From Lysobacterales bacterium 63-13 (GTDB lineage Bacteria; Pseudomonadota; Gammaproteobacteria; Xanthomonadales; Rhodanobacteraceae): a stretch of DNA of 38,863 nucleotides. Shown here piece after piece: positions 17,272-25,247 of the stretch. The notes beneath the pieces were generated by a model. The model made no database searches and was not told where the DNA came from. It saw nothing but the letters and a program-made list of their open reading frames with translations. How positions within the stretch are numbered: position 1 is the first letter of the stretch; each line of letters begins with the position of its first letter. The position numbers and the translations under genes were made by a program. The stretch spans positions 119,826-158,688 of the forward strand of contig MKWR01000015.1 in assembly GCA_001899855.1 (NCBI GenBank), read 5' to 3'.

Positions 17272-17341
17272 GGCATGGCCAGGGACAGCGGCCAGTCGCC
17301 GCGTGCTTCATCATCAAAATAAATGTGCAAATAACACAGAA

Positions 17342-17356
17342 TTGCGCATTGCGCAA
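17342..17356. promoter_or_regulatory. Palindrome TTGCGCA-T-TGCGCAA in the rpfC/ntrB divergent gap
   Basis: A perfect 7+1+7 inverted repeat about 70 bases upstream of rpfC and 170 bases upstream of ntrB, inside a noticeably AT-richer stretch (about 17312-17370) of an otherwise GC-rich gap. The form and place suit an operator for a dimeric regulator controlling rpfC. I do not recognise it as the site of a known regulator. Confidence 0.4.
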
Positions 17357-17514
17357 CAAAGCAATCGGCAGCGTCGTCACCGTCCTGGCACAGAATCTGG
17401 GCAAAGCCGGACCGGCAGTCTGCGCCAGAAAGCGATGCGCTGCCGACGCAGGGGCATGCTGCTGCCAAGGTGGCCTCGGCGAACGGATCGGCGGAAAGTC
17501 CAAGGATTTTGCCC

Positions 17515-17520
17515 TACTAT
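17515..17520 (+). promoter_or_regulatory. Candidate -10 element (TACTAT) of ntrBC, leaderless arrangement
   Basis: TACTAT ends six bases before the ntrB ATG at 17527, and no ribosome site is visible. If used, transcription would begin at or next to the start codon. The same 6-base spacing is seen for gspA (TAGAGT, 35255-35260). Confidence 0.3.
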
Positions 17521-17526
17521 CGGGCA

Positions 17527-18570
17527 ATGACCGATATTCGCACCAGCATGATGCAAAATGGCGCGGCGCCCGCCGTCGACGTGCTGATGCAATGCGTGAC
17601 CGCGATGGCCGGGCTGGATGCCGAGCTTCGTTTTGTCTGGCTCAATCCGGCCATGTCCGACCTGCTGGGTGCCGGCGGCGTGCGCTGGCAAGGCACCTTG
17701 CTGGAGGCAATCGATCCAGGTGCCTCGGCCATCGTCGCTGCGGCCAGGCGTGCGCTTGATGGCGAGCAGGTTGTGCTGCTGCGCCAGGTGGCAGTGCGCA
17801 GCGGCGGCGCGCGCGAGCGCGTGGTCGATCTGGCTTTCAGCCCGCTGCCCGGCAAGGGCTTGCTGCTCGAGGTGCTGGCGGCGGCAGCGGCCAGTGAACG
17901 GATCTCGCCGCTGTTGTCCGAATCGCTGCGCGGCTTCGCCCACGAAGTGAAGAATCCGCTGGCCGGCGTGCGTGGCGCGGCGCAATTGATTGGTCGGCGT
18001 GTCGAGGGCGCTGAACTGCGCGAGCTGGCCGATCTGATCATCGCCGAAAGCGATCGCCTGGCAGGCCTGGCCGACCGCCTCCTGCGCGCCGGTGGCAAGC
18101 CACGCCTCGCGCGCCTGAACGTGCACGAGTTGCTCGAGCGCGTCGCCTTGCTGCTCGCGGCCGAAGCCGGCGCACCCGAGGTGCGTCGTGATTACGACCC
18201 CAGCCTGCCCTTGCCGATTGGCGATGCCGATCGCCTGTTGCAGCTGCTGCTCAATCTCGCCCGCAATGCGCTCGAAGCCGGCGCACGGACATTGACCCTG
18301 CGCACCCGCGTCGAGTTTGGCGCGCGGCTCCGAGATCGCCTGCGCCGCGCGGCCATGCGCATCGACGTCATCGATGACGGCCGCGGCATTGCGCCCGAAC
18401 TGGCCGACTCGCTGTATCAGCCGCTGGTCTCCGGGCGCGCCGACGGCAGCGGTCTCGGCCTTGCCCTGGCGCGGGAAATCGCCGACGAGCACGGCGGCCA
18501 GTTGCAGCATGTCAGCCGCCCCGGGGCGACCACGTTTACCCTTTTGCTGCCGCTGGAGTTGTCCGCATGA
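17527..18570 (+). CDS. glnL: Nitrogen regulation sensor kinase NtrB (GlnL)
   Basis: A 347-residue soluble histidine kinase of the NtrB type, which phosphorylates NtrC when nitrogen is limiting and is switched off by PII protein. An N-terminal PAS-like region (about 15-115, LDAELRFVWLNPAMSDLLG) is followed by the phospho-acceptor H139 in GFAHEVKNPLAGVRGAAQL, a pattern specific to NtrB. The ATPase part has NLARNALEAG, DDGRGI and GSGLGLALAREI. The ATG at 17527 is preferred; a longer frame upstream (from 17470) has no better site. It overlaps ntrC by four bases (ATGA), so the two are one operon. glnA is not adjacent here. Confidence 0.9.
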   Translation: MTDIRTSMMQNGAAPAVDVLMQCVTAMAGLDAELRFVWLNPAMSDLLGAGGVRWQGTLLEAIDPGASAIVAAARRALDGEQVVLLRQVAVRSGGARERVVDLAFSPLPGKGLLLEVLAAAAASERISPLLSESLRGFAHEVKNPLAGVRGAAQLIGRRVEGAELRELADLIIAESDRLAGLADRLLRAGGKPRLARLNVHELLERVALLLAAEAGAPEVRRDYDPSLPLPIGDADRLLQLLLNLARNALEAGARTLTLRTRVEFGARLRDRLRRAAMRIDVIDDGRGIAPELADSLYQPLVSGRADGSGLGLALAREIADEHGGQLQHVSRPGATTFTLLLPLELSA

Positions 18571-19967
18571 GCACGGTCTGGATCGTCGATGACGACCGCG
18601 GCGTGCGCGTCGTCCTCAGCGCGGCCATGCGTGATGCAGGATTGACGCCGCGCGAGTTCAGCGATGCCGAAAGCGCCATCGATGCGCTCGCCAGCGAAAC
18701 ACCGGCGGTCATGTTCACCGATGTGCGCATGCCCGGCAGCAGTGGTCTGGAGCTGCTGGGCCGGCTGGCGGGCACGGCGGCGTTTCCGATCATCGTCATG
18801 AGCGCCTTCACCGATGTCGCGACCACGGCGGCGGCCTTTCGCCAAGGCGCGTTCGACTATTTGCCCAAGCCCTTTGACCTTGATACCGCCGTGGCCATGG
18901 CCGAGCGCGCCCTTGCGCAGTCGCTGCAGGCCAGCGAGGAAACGAGCAAAGGCGCTGCGCTGGCCGACGCAGAATTGATCGGCAGCAGTGCCGGCATGCG
19001 CGACTTGTTCCGCGCCATTGGCCGCGTCGCGGCGAGCGGCTTGAGCGTCTTGATCACCGGCGAGACCGGCACCGGCAAGGAGCTTGTTGCACGTGCCCTG
19101 CACCGCGAAAGTCCGCGCGCCAAGGCGGTGTTCGTGGCCATGAACACGGCGGCGATCCCGGCCGACCTGCTCGAATCGGAACTGTTCGGTCACGAGGCCG
19201 GTGCCTTCACCGGGGCCACGCGGCGCCACGCCGGTCGCTTCGAGCAGGCCGATGGCGGCACCTTGTTCCTCGACGAGATTGGCGACATGCCGCTGGCCTT
19301 GCAGACGCGCCTGCTGCGCGTGCTGGCCGCCGGAGAGTTCTATCGCGTCGGCGGACGCGAGCTGATCCGCAGCGATGTGCGCGTCATCGCCGCGACCCAC
19401 CAGGATCTGGAAGCCAAGGTCGAGCGCGGCGAATTCCGTGCCGACCTGCTGCATCGCCTCGATGTGGTGCGCCTGAGCTTGCCGCCGCTGCGCGAACGGC
19501 GTGACGACATCGCCGTGCTGGCCACGCACTTCCTCGCCCAGGCCAGCGTCGAAGCCGGTCTCGAACCCAAGCGATTTGCCCCCACCGCCCTGGCCGCGCT
19601 GCGCGAACTGCCCTGGCCGGGCAATGTGCGCCAGCTGGAAAATCTCTGCCGACGCCTCGCCGTGCTGGCCAGCGGACGGCAGATCCATGTCGCCGACCTG
19701 CCGGCAGCCATGCGCCAGGGCGTGCCCGCGCAGAGGCCAGCCTGGAGCAGCGCCCTGGCCGAGTGGACCGAACAGGAGTTGCGCGGCGGCGCGGCGGCCG
19801 TGCACGCACGCGCGCTGGCCGAATTCGACCGCGTATTGCTGGAAACGGCCTTGGCGGTCAGTGCAGGACATCGGCAGAATGCAGCAAAGGCACTCGGCCT
19901 CGGCCGCAACACGCTGACCCGCAAGCTCGGCAGTTCGCGCAAATCCGCGACGCGCAAGCCGCGTTGA
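18567..19967 (+). CDS. glnG: Nitrogen regulator NtrC, sigma54-dependent activator
   Basis: A 466-residue response regulator that activates sigma54 promoters of nitrogen-assimilation genes. The receiver domain has DDD at 9-11 and phospho-acceptor D52 in MFTDVRMPG. The central AAA+ domain has Walker A GETGTGKE, the sigma54-contact loop GAFTGA (212-217) and Walker [12 protein letters not shown]-terminal Fis-type helix-turn-helix reads [17 protein letters not shown]. All key residues are present, so it should be functional. The start overlaps the ntrB stop. After its end there are 54 bases without a recognisable terminator before the GNAT gene. Confidence 0.93.
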   Translation: MSTVWIVDDDRGVRVVLSAAMRDAGLTPREFSDAESAIDALASETPAVMFTDVRMPGSSGLELLGRLAGTAAFPIIVMSAFTDVATTAAAFRQGAFDYLPKPFDLDTAVAMAERALAQSLQASEETSKGAALADAELIGSSAGMRDLFRAIGRVAASGLSVLITGETGTGKELVARALHRESPRAKAVFVAMNTAAIPADLLESELFGHEAGAFTGATRRHAGRFEQADGGTLFLDEIGDMPLALQTRLLRVLAAGEFYRVGGRELIRSDVRVIAATHQDLEAKVERGEFRADLLHRLDVVRLSLPPLRERRDDIAVLATHFLAQASVEAGLEPKRFAPTALAALRELPWPGNVRQLENLCRRLAVLASGRQIHVADLPAAMRQGVPAQRPAWSSALAEWTEQELRGGAAAVHARALAEFDRVLLETALAVSAGHRQNAAKALGLGRNTLTRKLGSSRKSATRKPR

Positions 19968-20021
19968 GCGCGCGCGCCACGTTCGCTCACTTCCATCAAT
20001 GTCCCAGGGCGAGGCTCACTC

Positions 20022-20492
20022 ATGAACGATGCCATCTCCATCCGCGCGGCGAGCCTTGCCGACACCGCGTTCCTCGTCGACTGCAATGCCGCGATGGCAC
20101 TGGAAACCGAACACAAGCTGCTCGACCGCGAGGTACTGAAGCGCGGAACCGAGGCTGTCTTCGCAGATGCCCACCGCGGCTTCTACCGCATTGCCGAACG
20201 CGCAGGCGTGGCGGTTGGCTGCCTGCTCGTCACCCGTGAATGGAGTGACTGGCGCAACGGTGACTGGTGGTGGATCCAGAGCGTCTATGTCGCCGCCGAG
20301 GCGCGGCGCGGTGGCGTCTTCAGCGCCTTGTACGCCGATGTTGCCCGGCACGCGCGGGCAACGCCCGGGGTAGTTGGCCTGCGCCTCTACGTCGAGAATG
20401 AAAACCACGCCGCGCAAGCGACCTATGCAGCGCTCGGCATGCGCGATTCCGGCTATCGCCTGCTGGAGACGGCCTTTGCCGATCCGCTTTGA
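20022..20492 (+). CDS. GNAT family N-acetyltransferase
   Basis: A 156-residue GNAT acetyltransferase using acetyl-CoA; substrate unknown. The fold is recognisable from the N-terminal SIRAASLADTAFLVDCNAAMALETE, the acetyl-CoA loop region VYVAAEARRGGVFSALYADV, and the C-terminal LRLYVENENHAAQATYAALGM. The glycine loop is RRGGVF, close to the usual Q/RxxGxG/A. An aromatic patch (WSDWRNGDWWWIQS) precedes the CoA loop, as in several small-molecule acetyltransferases. It is on the same strand as ntrBC, 54 bases downstream, and convergent with the next gene; there is no proof that it belongs to the nitrogen operon. Confidence 0.82.
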   Translation: MNDAISIRAASLADTAFLVDCNAAMALETEHKLLDREVLKRGTEAVFADAHRGFYRIAERAGVAVGCLLVTREWSDWRNGDWWWIQSVYVAAEARRGGVFSALYADVARHARATPGVVGLRLYVENENHAAQATYAALGMRDSGYRLLETAFADPL

Positions 20493-20522
20493 GCGACGCG
20501 TCGGAGGCGCACTGCGCCGGCG

Positions 20523-21323
20523 TCAGTGGCGCGGCGTCGCCATCAACTCAAGCCCGTGCGCGGCGAGGATCGCCCGACTGTGCGCAAGTTTCCGAGGCTC
20601 GGAGGCATCGCTTTCCACGCCGCCGTGCCGGTAGCGCAGGCTGCCATCGCCCAGGGTGACCGCGTGTTCCTGATCGGGTCGCAGCAAGGCGGTTTCGATG
20701 ATCTGCCAGATGTCGCCAAGCCCGGCGTGCTCGTATTGCGCACAGGTCAGCGCGCACAGGTCGAGGGTGGTCAAGTGTCGCGCATGCGCGGTCTTCACGG
20801 CAAACGCCTCGCCAATGGCCAGCGCCAGTTCGGCACCGATCAGGCCATTGTCGAAGAGGCCACGCTCGAGGCGCTGGCCGACGGTGTGGATGGTTTCCGG
20901 GTTGCCGCAAAGCAGCCACGGCATGACCAGCATCGGACTGCCAAGCAGGCGCGTTTCCGGTTCCAGGGCGCTCAGCGGCAGCTTGCCCTCGTGTGCCCCG
21001 AGGGCAATCACATGGCCATCGCCAGCCTTGCGCGGCAAGCGTTCCAGCGCGTCGCCGAGCGCGGCGTGCAAGGGCCAGCCCGGGCGCAGCAGCTGGGCCT
21101 GGTCATACAACGCACCGACAAAGACAAAGTCGAGTTCGCGGATCTCGGGAACGTGCACGGCCAGATCGTGGGCAAGGGCATCGGCGAGGATGCTGGCGGT
21201 TGCCCGATCCAGCGCGATCACCGGCGGAATCCCGGGTTGCTCGCATTCGATGGCAACCAGGGCGAGGAAATGCGATCCAGCAGGCACGTTGCGGTTTTCG
21301 CAGTGGGAGCCGCAGTGTACCAT
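20523..21323 (-). CDS. Conserved-looking hypothetical protein, family not recognised
   Basis: I do not recognise this 266-residue protein. The frame is long and its codon use resembles neighbouring genes; no signal peptide or membrane segment is seen, so it is probably cytoplasmic. The N-terminus has two cysteines (MVHCGSHCENR). The middle reads LDFVFVGALYDQAQLLRPGWPLHAALGDAL, and later LDLCALTCAQYEHAGLGDIWQIIETALL, suggesting an alpha/beta fold. The ATG at 21323 is preferred over one at 21356, because the latter overlaps the divergent methyltransferase start; with 21323 the gap is 31 bases. The tight divergence suggests a shared regulatory region with the methyltransferase gene, but no functional claim can be made. 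Confidence 0.6.
   Translation of the reverse strand: MVHCGSHCENRNVPAGSHFLALVAIECEQPGIPPVIALDRATASILADALAHDLAVHVPEIRELDFVFVGALYDQAQLLRPGWPLHAALGDALERLPRKAGDGHVIALGAHEGKLPLSALEPETRLLGSPMLVMPWLLCGNPETIHTVGQRLERGLFDNGLIGAELALAIGEAFAVKTAHARHLTTLDLCALTCAQYEHAGLGDIWQIIETALLRPDQEHAVTLGDGSLRYRHGGVESDASEPRKLAHSRAILAAHGLELMATPRH
21318..21323 (+). promoter_or_regulatory. Candidate -10 element (TACCAT) of the methyltransferase gene
   Basis: TACCAT stands 31 bases before the ATG at 21355, with TTTTCG 17 bases further upstream as a poor -35. The hexamer coincides with the proposed start codon of the divergent gene on the other strand, so the promoter and that coding start overlap. Confidence 0.27.
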
Positions 21324-21354
21324 CGCGGCCCCGTTCACCGTGTCTGGCCTGCTC

Positions 21355-22281
21355 ATGGATTCTCAAAAGAACTACAAGAATTTCTGGAATGAAAAAGCCG
21401 CCACGCCCGATAGTGCCTTCATTGCCGTCGATGGCAGCACAAACGAGGAAACCGCACGCCTGACCGGCCACTACAGCGCGCGCCAGGTTGTCGCTGCGCT
21501 CGAACTGAAGCCGACTGATCGCGTGCTCGAACTTGGCTGTGGCGTTGGCCGCATCGGTCGCGAGATCGCACCCCTGGTTGCGCACTGGCATGGCACCGAC
21601 ATCTCCGCAAACATGATCGAGGTCGCGCGCGAGCGTCTGCGCAATCATGCCAATGTCGGCTTCACCGAACTCACCCGTTCCAGCCTGCAGCCGCTGGCTG
21701 ATGCCAGCTTCGACAAGGCTTACTGCGTCGCCGTCTTCATTCACATGGACAAGGAGGATTTCTTCCTCTATCTGGAGGAAATTGCGCGTGTGCTCAAGCC
21801 GGGAGGCCTGATCTATTTCGACGTCTGGAACATGGCCAGTCCAGTGGGTTGGCGTCGCTGCGCACTCGAAATCAATCAGCACCGGATCGCAGATCATTCC
21901 AGGCGCAAGGATGTTGCTCGCAATCAGTTTTCCTCGCCCGAGGAAGTACGCATCTTCCTCGATCACGCCGGTTTCGATTTGACCCTGTTGCTCGCTGAAT
22001 CGCCGTGGGTGCAGGCAATCGGCGTGCGTCGTGGCGGCCATGTCGATGTCGAGGCATTGCGTCGACAGGCTGCCGAGCAGACGGCGCGTATCGCCTATTC
22101 GCCGCTGTGGACCGAATTGTTCGATGGCATTCTGGATGTCGTCATCGGCAGGATCTCGCCCGAACTGATGTGGCAGTCACTCGGCGACGATTCGCGAGGT
22201 GAGGAAGTGCCAATGTTCCGCGAGTGGTTCCTCGGCATGTGGAAGGGCAACGAGACGGCCTGGGGCCCGGCACCACGCTGA
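21355..22281 (+). CDS. Class I SAM-dependent methyltransferase
   Basis: A 308-residue methyltransferase with a Rossmann fold. The SAM-binding motif I is VLELGCGVGRIG, the acidic residue after strand 2 is in GTDISANMIEVAR, and motif III is LKPGGLIYFDVWN. The C-terminal 130 residues are an extension without a family I know, containing FSSPEEVRIFLDHAGFDL and a Trp-rich end. The substrate cannot be told; a small molecule or lipid is possible. The start at 21355 overlaps the more distal start of the divergent gene. No clear ribosome site precedes it. The thiolase gene follows after 145 bases with its own likely promoter. Confidence 0.83.
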   Translation: MDSQKNYKNFWNEKAATPDSAFIAVDGSTNEETARLTGHYSARQVVAALELKPTDRVLELGCGVGRIGREIAPLVAHWHGTDISANMIEVARERLRNHANVGFTELTRSSLQPLADASFDKAYCVAVFIHMDKEDFFLYLEEIARVLKPGGLIYFDVWNMASPVGWRRCALEINQHRIADHSRRKDVARNQFSSPEEVRIFLDHAGFDLTLLLAESPWVQAIGVRRGGHVDVEALRRQAAEQTARIAYSPLWTELFDGILDVVIGRISPELMWQSLGDDSRGEEVPMFREWFLGMWKGNETAWGPAPR

Positions 22282-22384
22282 ATGATCGTCGCGCACGCAC
22301 GACGTGCGGTGTGACATCTGCATCGATCCATGCGGGTCCGAGGGACGGCGTGCCGCCAATTCGGCGCAGCACGCGCAGGCGTTG

Positions 22385-22390
22385 CATAAT
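22385..22390 (+). promoter_or_regulatory. Candidate -10 element (CATAAT) of the thiolase gene
   Basis: CATAAT in TTGCATAATGG lies 36 bases before the GTG start and matches the GCATAATGG seen at 5785-5793. No -35 is obvious. Confidence 0.3.
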
Positions 22391-22426
22391 GGCTGCCGAT
22401 TTCAGCTGCCCTGAGCGAGGTTCGAT

Positions 22427-23707
22427 GTGACTGCGATCAAGCGAGTCGGTGTCATCGGTGGTGTGCGCATTCCGTTTTGCCGCAACAACACCACGTATGC
22501 CGACATCGGCAATTTCGGCATGTCGGTGAAAACCCTCGGTTCGCTGGTCGAGCGCTACGGACTGCATGGCGTCGAACTCGGCGAGGTCGCCTTCGGCGCG
22601 GTCATCAAGCACGCTTCGGAATGGAACCTGGCCCGCGAGGCGACCTTGTCCTCGGGACTGGCACCGACCACGCCGGGCATCACCACGGCACGCGCCTGCG
22701 GCACCGGCCTCGACAACGCCATCATCATCGCCAACAAGATTGCCAGCGGCCAGATCGAAGCCGGCATTGCCGGTGGCAGCGATACCACCAGCGACGTGCC
22801 GATCGTCTACGGACGCGCCTTGCAGCAGCGCCTGCTCGCGGTCAATCGCGCGAAGAAACCGTTCGACAAGCTGAAGACCGCGCTCAAGGGTTTCTCCTTT
22901 GGCGAGTTGGCACCGTCGTTCCCCGGCGTCGCCGAACCGCGCACCGGCAAGTCGATGGGCGATCATTGCGAGCTGATGGCGCGCGAATGGAACATCTCGC
23001 GGGAAGATCAGGACAGGCTCGCCTGGGAGAGCCACCAGAAGGCCGCCGCGGCCTATGAACGCGGATTCTTCAAGGATCTGGTGGTGCCGTTCCGTGGCCT
23101 TGATCGCGACAACATCCTGCGCCCCGACACCACCCTGGAAAAACTCGCTGCGCTGAAACCCGCCTTCGACAAGAGCTCCGGACACGGCACCCTCACCGCC
23201 GGCAACTCGACGCCGCTCAGTGATGGCGCATCGGCCGTGCTGCTGGGCTCGGAAGCCTGGGCCAGGGAGCGTGGCCTGTCGGTGCAGGCCTGGATCACCC
23301 ACGCCGAGGTGGCCGCGGTGGATTTCGTGCATGGCGAAGGCCTGCTCATGGCACCGACGATCGCCGTTCCGCGCATGCTCGATGCGGCGGGCATCACCCT
23401 GCAGGATTTCGACTACTACGAAATCCACGAAGCCTTTGCCGCGCAGGTCTTGTGCACCCTGCGCGCCTGGGAATCGGAAGACTACTGCAGGAATCGTCTT
23501 GGTCGCGACAAGGCGCTTGGCGCCATCGATCCGGCCAAGCTCAATGTCAACGGCTCGAGTCTTGCCCTTGGCCATCCGTTCGCGGCAACCGGCGCGCGCA
23601 TTGTCGCGACCCTGGCCAAACTGCTGGAACAGAAGGGATCCGGCCGCGGCCTGATCTCGATCTGCACCGCCGGCGGCATGGGCGTGACGGCGATACTCGA
23701 ACGTTAG
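22427..23707 (+). CDS. Acetyl-CoA C-acyltransferase (thiolase, FadI-like)
   Basis: A 426-residue thiolase that cleaves 3-ketoacyl-CoA in fatty-acid beta-oxidation, or makes acetoacetyl-CoA in the reverse direction. The nucleophile is C91 in ARACGTGLDN; the acid-base residues are H334 in YEIHEAFAAQV and C413 in SICTAGGMG, with GHPFAATGAR also present. Length and the AVNRAKKPFDKL...FSFGELAP insert point to the larger FadI/trifunctional-beta type rather than the short acetoacetyl-CoA thiolase. The start is GTG at 22427 with GAGG six bases before. There is no fadJ or other beta-oxidation partner next to it, so it is probably a solitary unit. Confidence 0.9.
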   Translation: MTAIKRVGVIGGVRIPFCRNNTTYADIGNFGMSVKTLGSLVERYGLHGVELGEVAFGAVIKHASEWNLAREATLSSGLAPTTPGITTARACGTGLDNAIIIANKIASGQIEAGIAGGSDTTSDVPIVYGRALQQRLLAVNRAKKPFDKLKTALKGFSFGELAPSFPGVAEPRTGKSMGDHCELMAREWNISREDQDRLAWESHQKAAAAYERGFFKDLVVPFRGLDRDNILRPDTTLEKLAALKPAFDKSSGHGTLTAGNSTPLSDGASAVLLGSEAWARERGLSVQAWITHAEVAAVDFVHGEGLLMAPTIAVPRMLDAAGITLQDFDYYEIHEAFAAQVLCTLRAWESEDYCRNRLGRDKALGAIDPAKLNVNGSSLALGHPFAATGARIVATLAKLLEQKGSGRGLISICTAGGMGVTAILER

Positions 23708-23780
23708 CGGCGCGCGCGATGGCGTGGGGTCGCTGTCGCGGGAAATGCATCGACGTGATACCGAATCGGGGAGGGGAGGC

Positions 23781-25127
23781 ATGGAATCGAACAAGCATGC
23801 GCTGATCTTGACCGGCGATCTGCTGGCGGGCTTCGAAGCGGGTGCCGTCTGGCAGGCGGTTGCCGAGCACTTCCGCATCGAGCCTGCGCGCCTGCACGGC
23901 GAGGTGCTGGCGCGGGTGCCGATGATGCTCAAGGAATCCGAAGACCTCGCCGATCTCGAGCGCCGCGCCGCTGCCCTGCGTGCCATCGGTGCGCAATGCG
24001 AAGTGCATCCCTCCAGCGGTGGCAGCTACTTTGTCCTCCTTGAAAATGTGCCACGCGGCCCGCTGCCACGCAGCTACATTGATCAGCGCATTCGCAGCGG
24101 TGCCTGGCCGGCGGTGCTCAAGGCGGCGCCGCCCGGCAGTTCCGAATGGCGCGTGCTGCCACCGCTCGCCGCCGGCGTGCCACTGGCAGCGCTTGCCGCT
24201 GCAGCGATCCCGGCCGCGGCCGAGAGCGAGGCCGATACGGTTGCGGCGAAAATCGCCCGCGTCGCCGACGGCATCGCCAGTCGCAAGGAAGCCGTGTTGC
24301 CCTTGCCGGCCGGCGAGGCCATCCATGCCGGCTTCTGGCGTCGCTGTGCGGCGTATCTGATCGACAACCTGATCCTGGCCATTCCGACCACGATCATCCT
24401 GATGATTCCCATCCTCGGCTTCTTCGTCTACATCGCCGGTCGCTGGGCGTATTTCGCACTGATGGAAAGTTCGCCCGCGCAGGCGACCCTCGGCAAGCGC
24501 GCCATGGGCATCATCGCCACCGACGGCAAGGGCCAGCGCCTGAATCTCGGCCAGGCCAGCGGACGCTACTTTGCCGGCGCTATCTCCTACATCACCTTGT
24601 ATATCGGCTATGCGCTGGCGGGCTGGACCACGCGCAAGCAGGCCCTGCACGACCTCATTGCCGATACCTGCGTGGTTTTCGACACGGTGCGCCCGGACCA
24701 GCCGCTGCCGACGGTGCGCCCGCGCATGCCATGGTATGGCTGGGCCGCAAACTGCCTGCTTCTGGCCGTGTTCCCGATTGCCATCCTTGCCGCGATTGCC
24801 CTGCCGGCCTACCAGCAATACACCGTGCGGGCCAAGGTGGCGATGGCCATGGTTGATGCCGATGCGGCCAAGCTTGCGGTCGCCGAAGCGGTCGCTGCGC
24901 AGGACGGTTGCCAGGCGCAATTCCCCGCATCGACCAATCCCCTCGTCGCCTCGATCCGCATCAGCGGCGAGGCTCCGGACTGCGTGGTGACCCTGTTGTT
25001 CGCCGCGGATTCCAGTACGCCCGGCATGATCCGTGGCCAGGCCGTCGAATGGCAGTATTCCGATGCGGCAGCCTGGACCTGCAGCTCGGCCATCGAGTCG
25101 AAATACCTGCCGGCTTCCTGCCGCTGA
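23781..25127 (+). CDS. RDD membrane protein with C-terminal type IV pilin-like domain (paralogue 1)
   Basis: A 448-residue protein of unusual make-up. Residues 1-75 form an N-terminal domain (HALILTGDLLAGFEAGAVW). Residues 82-125 look like a GYF_2/DUF4339-type module (LENVPRGPLP...RSGAWP). Residues 182-300 are an RDD domain with membrane segments (AGFWRRCAAYLIDNLIL; TLGKRAMGI; RKQALHDLIADTCVV). Residues 320-370 copy a type IV pilin N-terminal helix (ILAAIALPAYQQYTVRAKV), and the rest resembles a pilin C-terminal domain ending WTCSSAIESKYLPASC. Cysteines are C377, C401, C434 and C447. The prepilin glycine is in register (G320) but Glu5 is Cys. Start at 23781 after a GGGGAGGGGAGG ribosome site. 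Function unknown; no such fusion is known to me. Confidence 0.8.
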   Translation: MESNKHALILTGDLLAGFEAGAVWQAVAEHFRIEPARLHGEVLARVPMMLKESEDLADLERRAAALRAIGAQCEVHPSSGGSYFVLLENVPRGPLPRSYIDQRIRSGAWPAVLKAAPPGSSEWRVLPPLAAGVPLAALAAAAIPAAAESEADTVAAKIARVADGIASRKEAVLPLPAGEAIHAGFWRRCAAYLIDNLILAIPTTIILMIPILGFFVYIAGRWAYFALMESSPAQATLGKRAMGIIATDGKGQRLNLGQASGRYFAGAISYITLYIGYALAGWTTRKQALHDLIADTCVVFDTVRPDQPLPTVRPRMPWYGWAANCLLLAVFPIAILAAIALPAYQQYTVRAKVAMAMVDADAAKLAVAEAVAAQDGCQAQFPASTNPLVASIRISGEAPDCVVTLLFAADSSTPGMIRGQAVEWQYSDAAAWTCSSAIESKYLPASCR

Positions 25128-25247
25128 TGGGCGCCGCGGGCCGAAGGCGTGCATCTGCCGCGCCTGCCGGCGATACTTGATCCGCAATCGGGCCGCTTGC
25201 CGGCACTGGCCCGCAACCACCACTGAAATCGAACGGGAATGGAAACA

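Noticed and set aside
17324-17338. TGTGC-AAATA-ACACA, resembling a CRP/Clp site near rpfC
   Set aside because: The two halves are five bases apart where the TGTGA-N6-TCACA consensus needs six, and neither half matches fully. Clp control of DSF genes is known in Xanthomonas, but this site is not good enough.
17386-17402. TGGCAC followed by a GC dinucleotide, resembling a sigma54 promoter before ntrB
   Set aside because: The GC element is two bases too far from GG for the -24/-12 consensus, which allows very little variation.
20505-20517. GGCGC-ACT-GCGCC hairpin between the GNAT gene and the unrecognised convergent gene
   Set aside because: Short GC hairpins arise easily in this composition, and no T-run follows, so it cannot be called a terminator.
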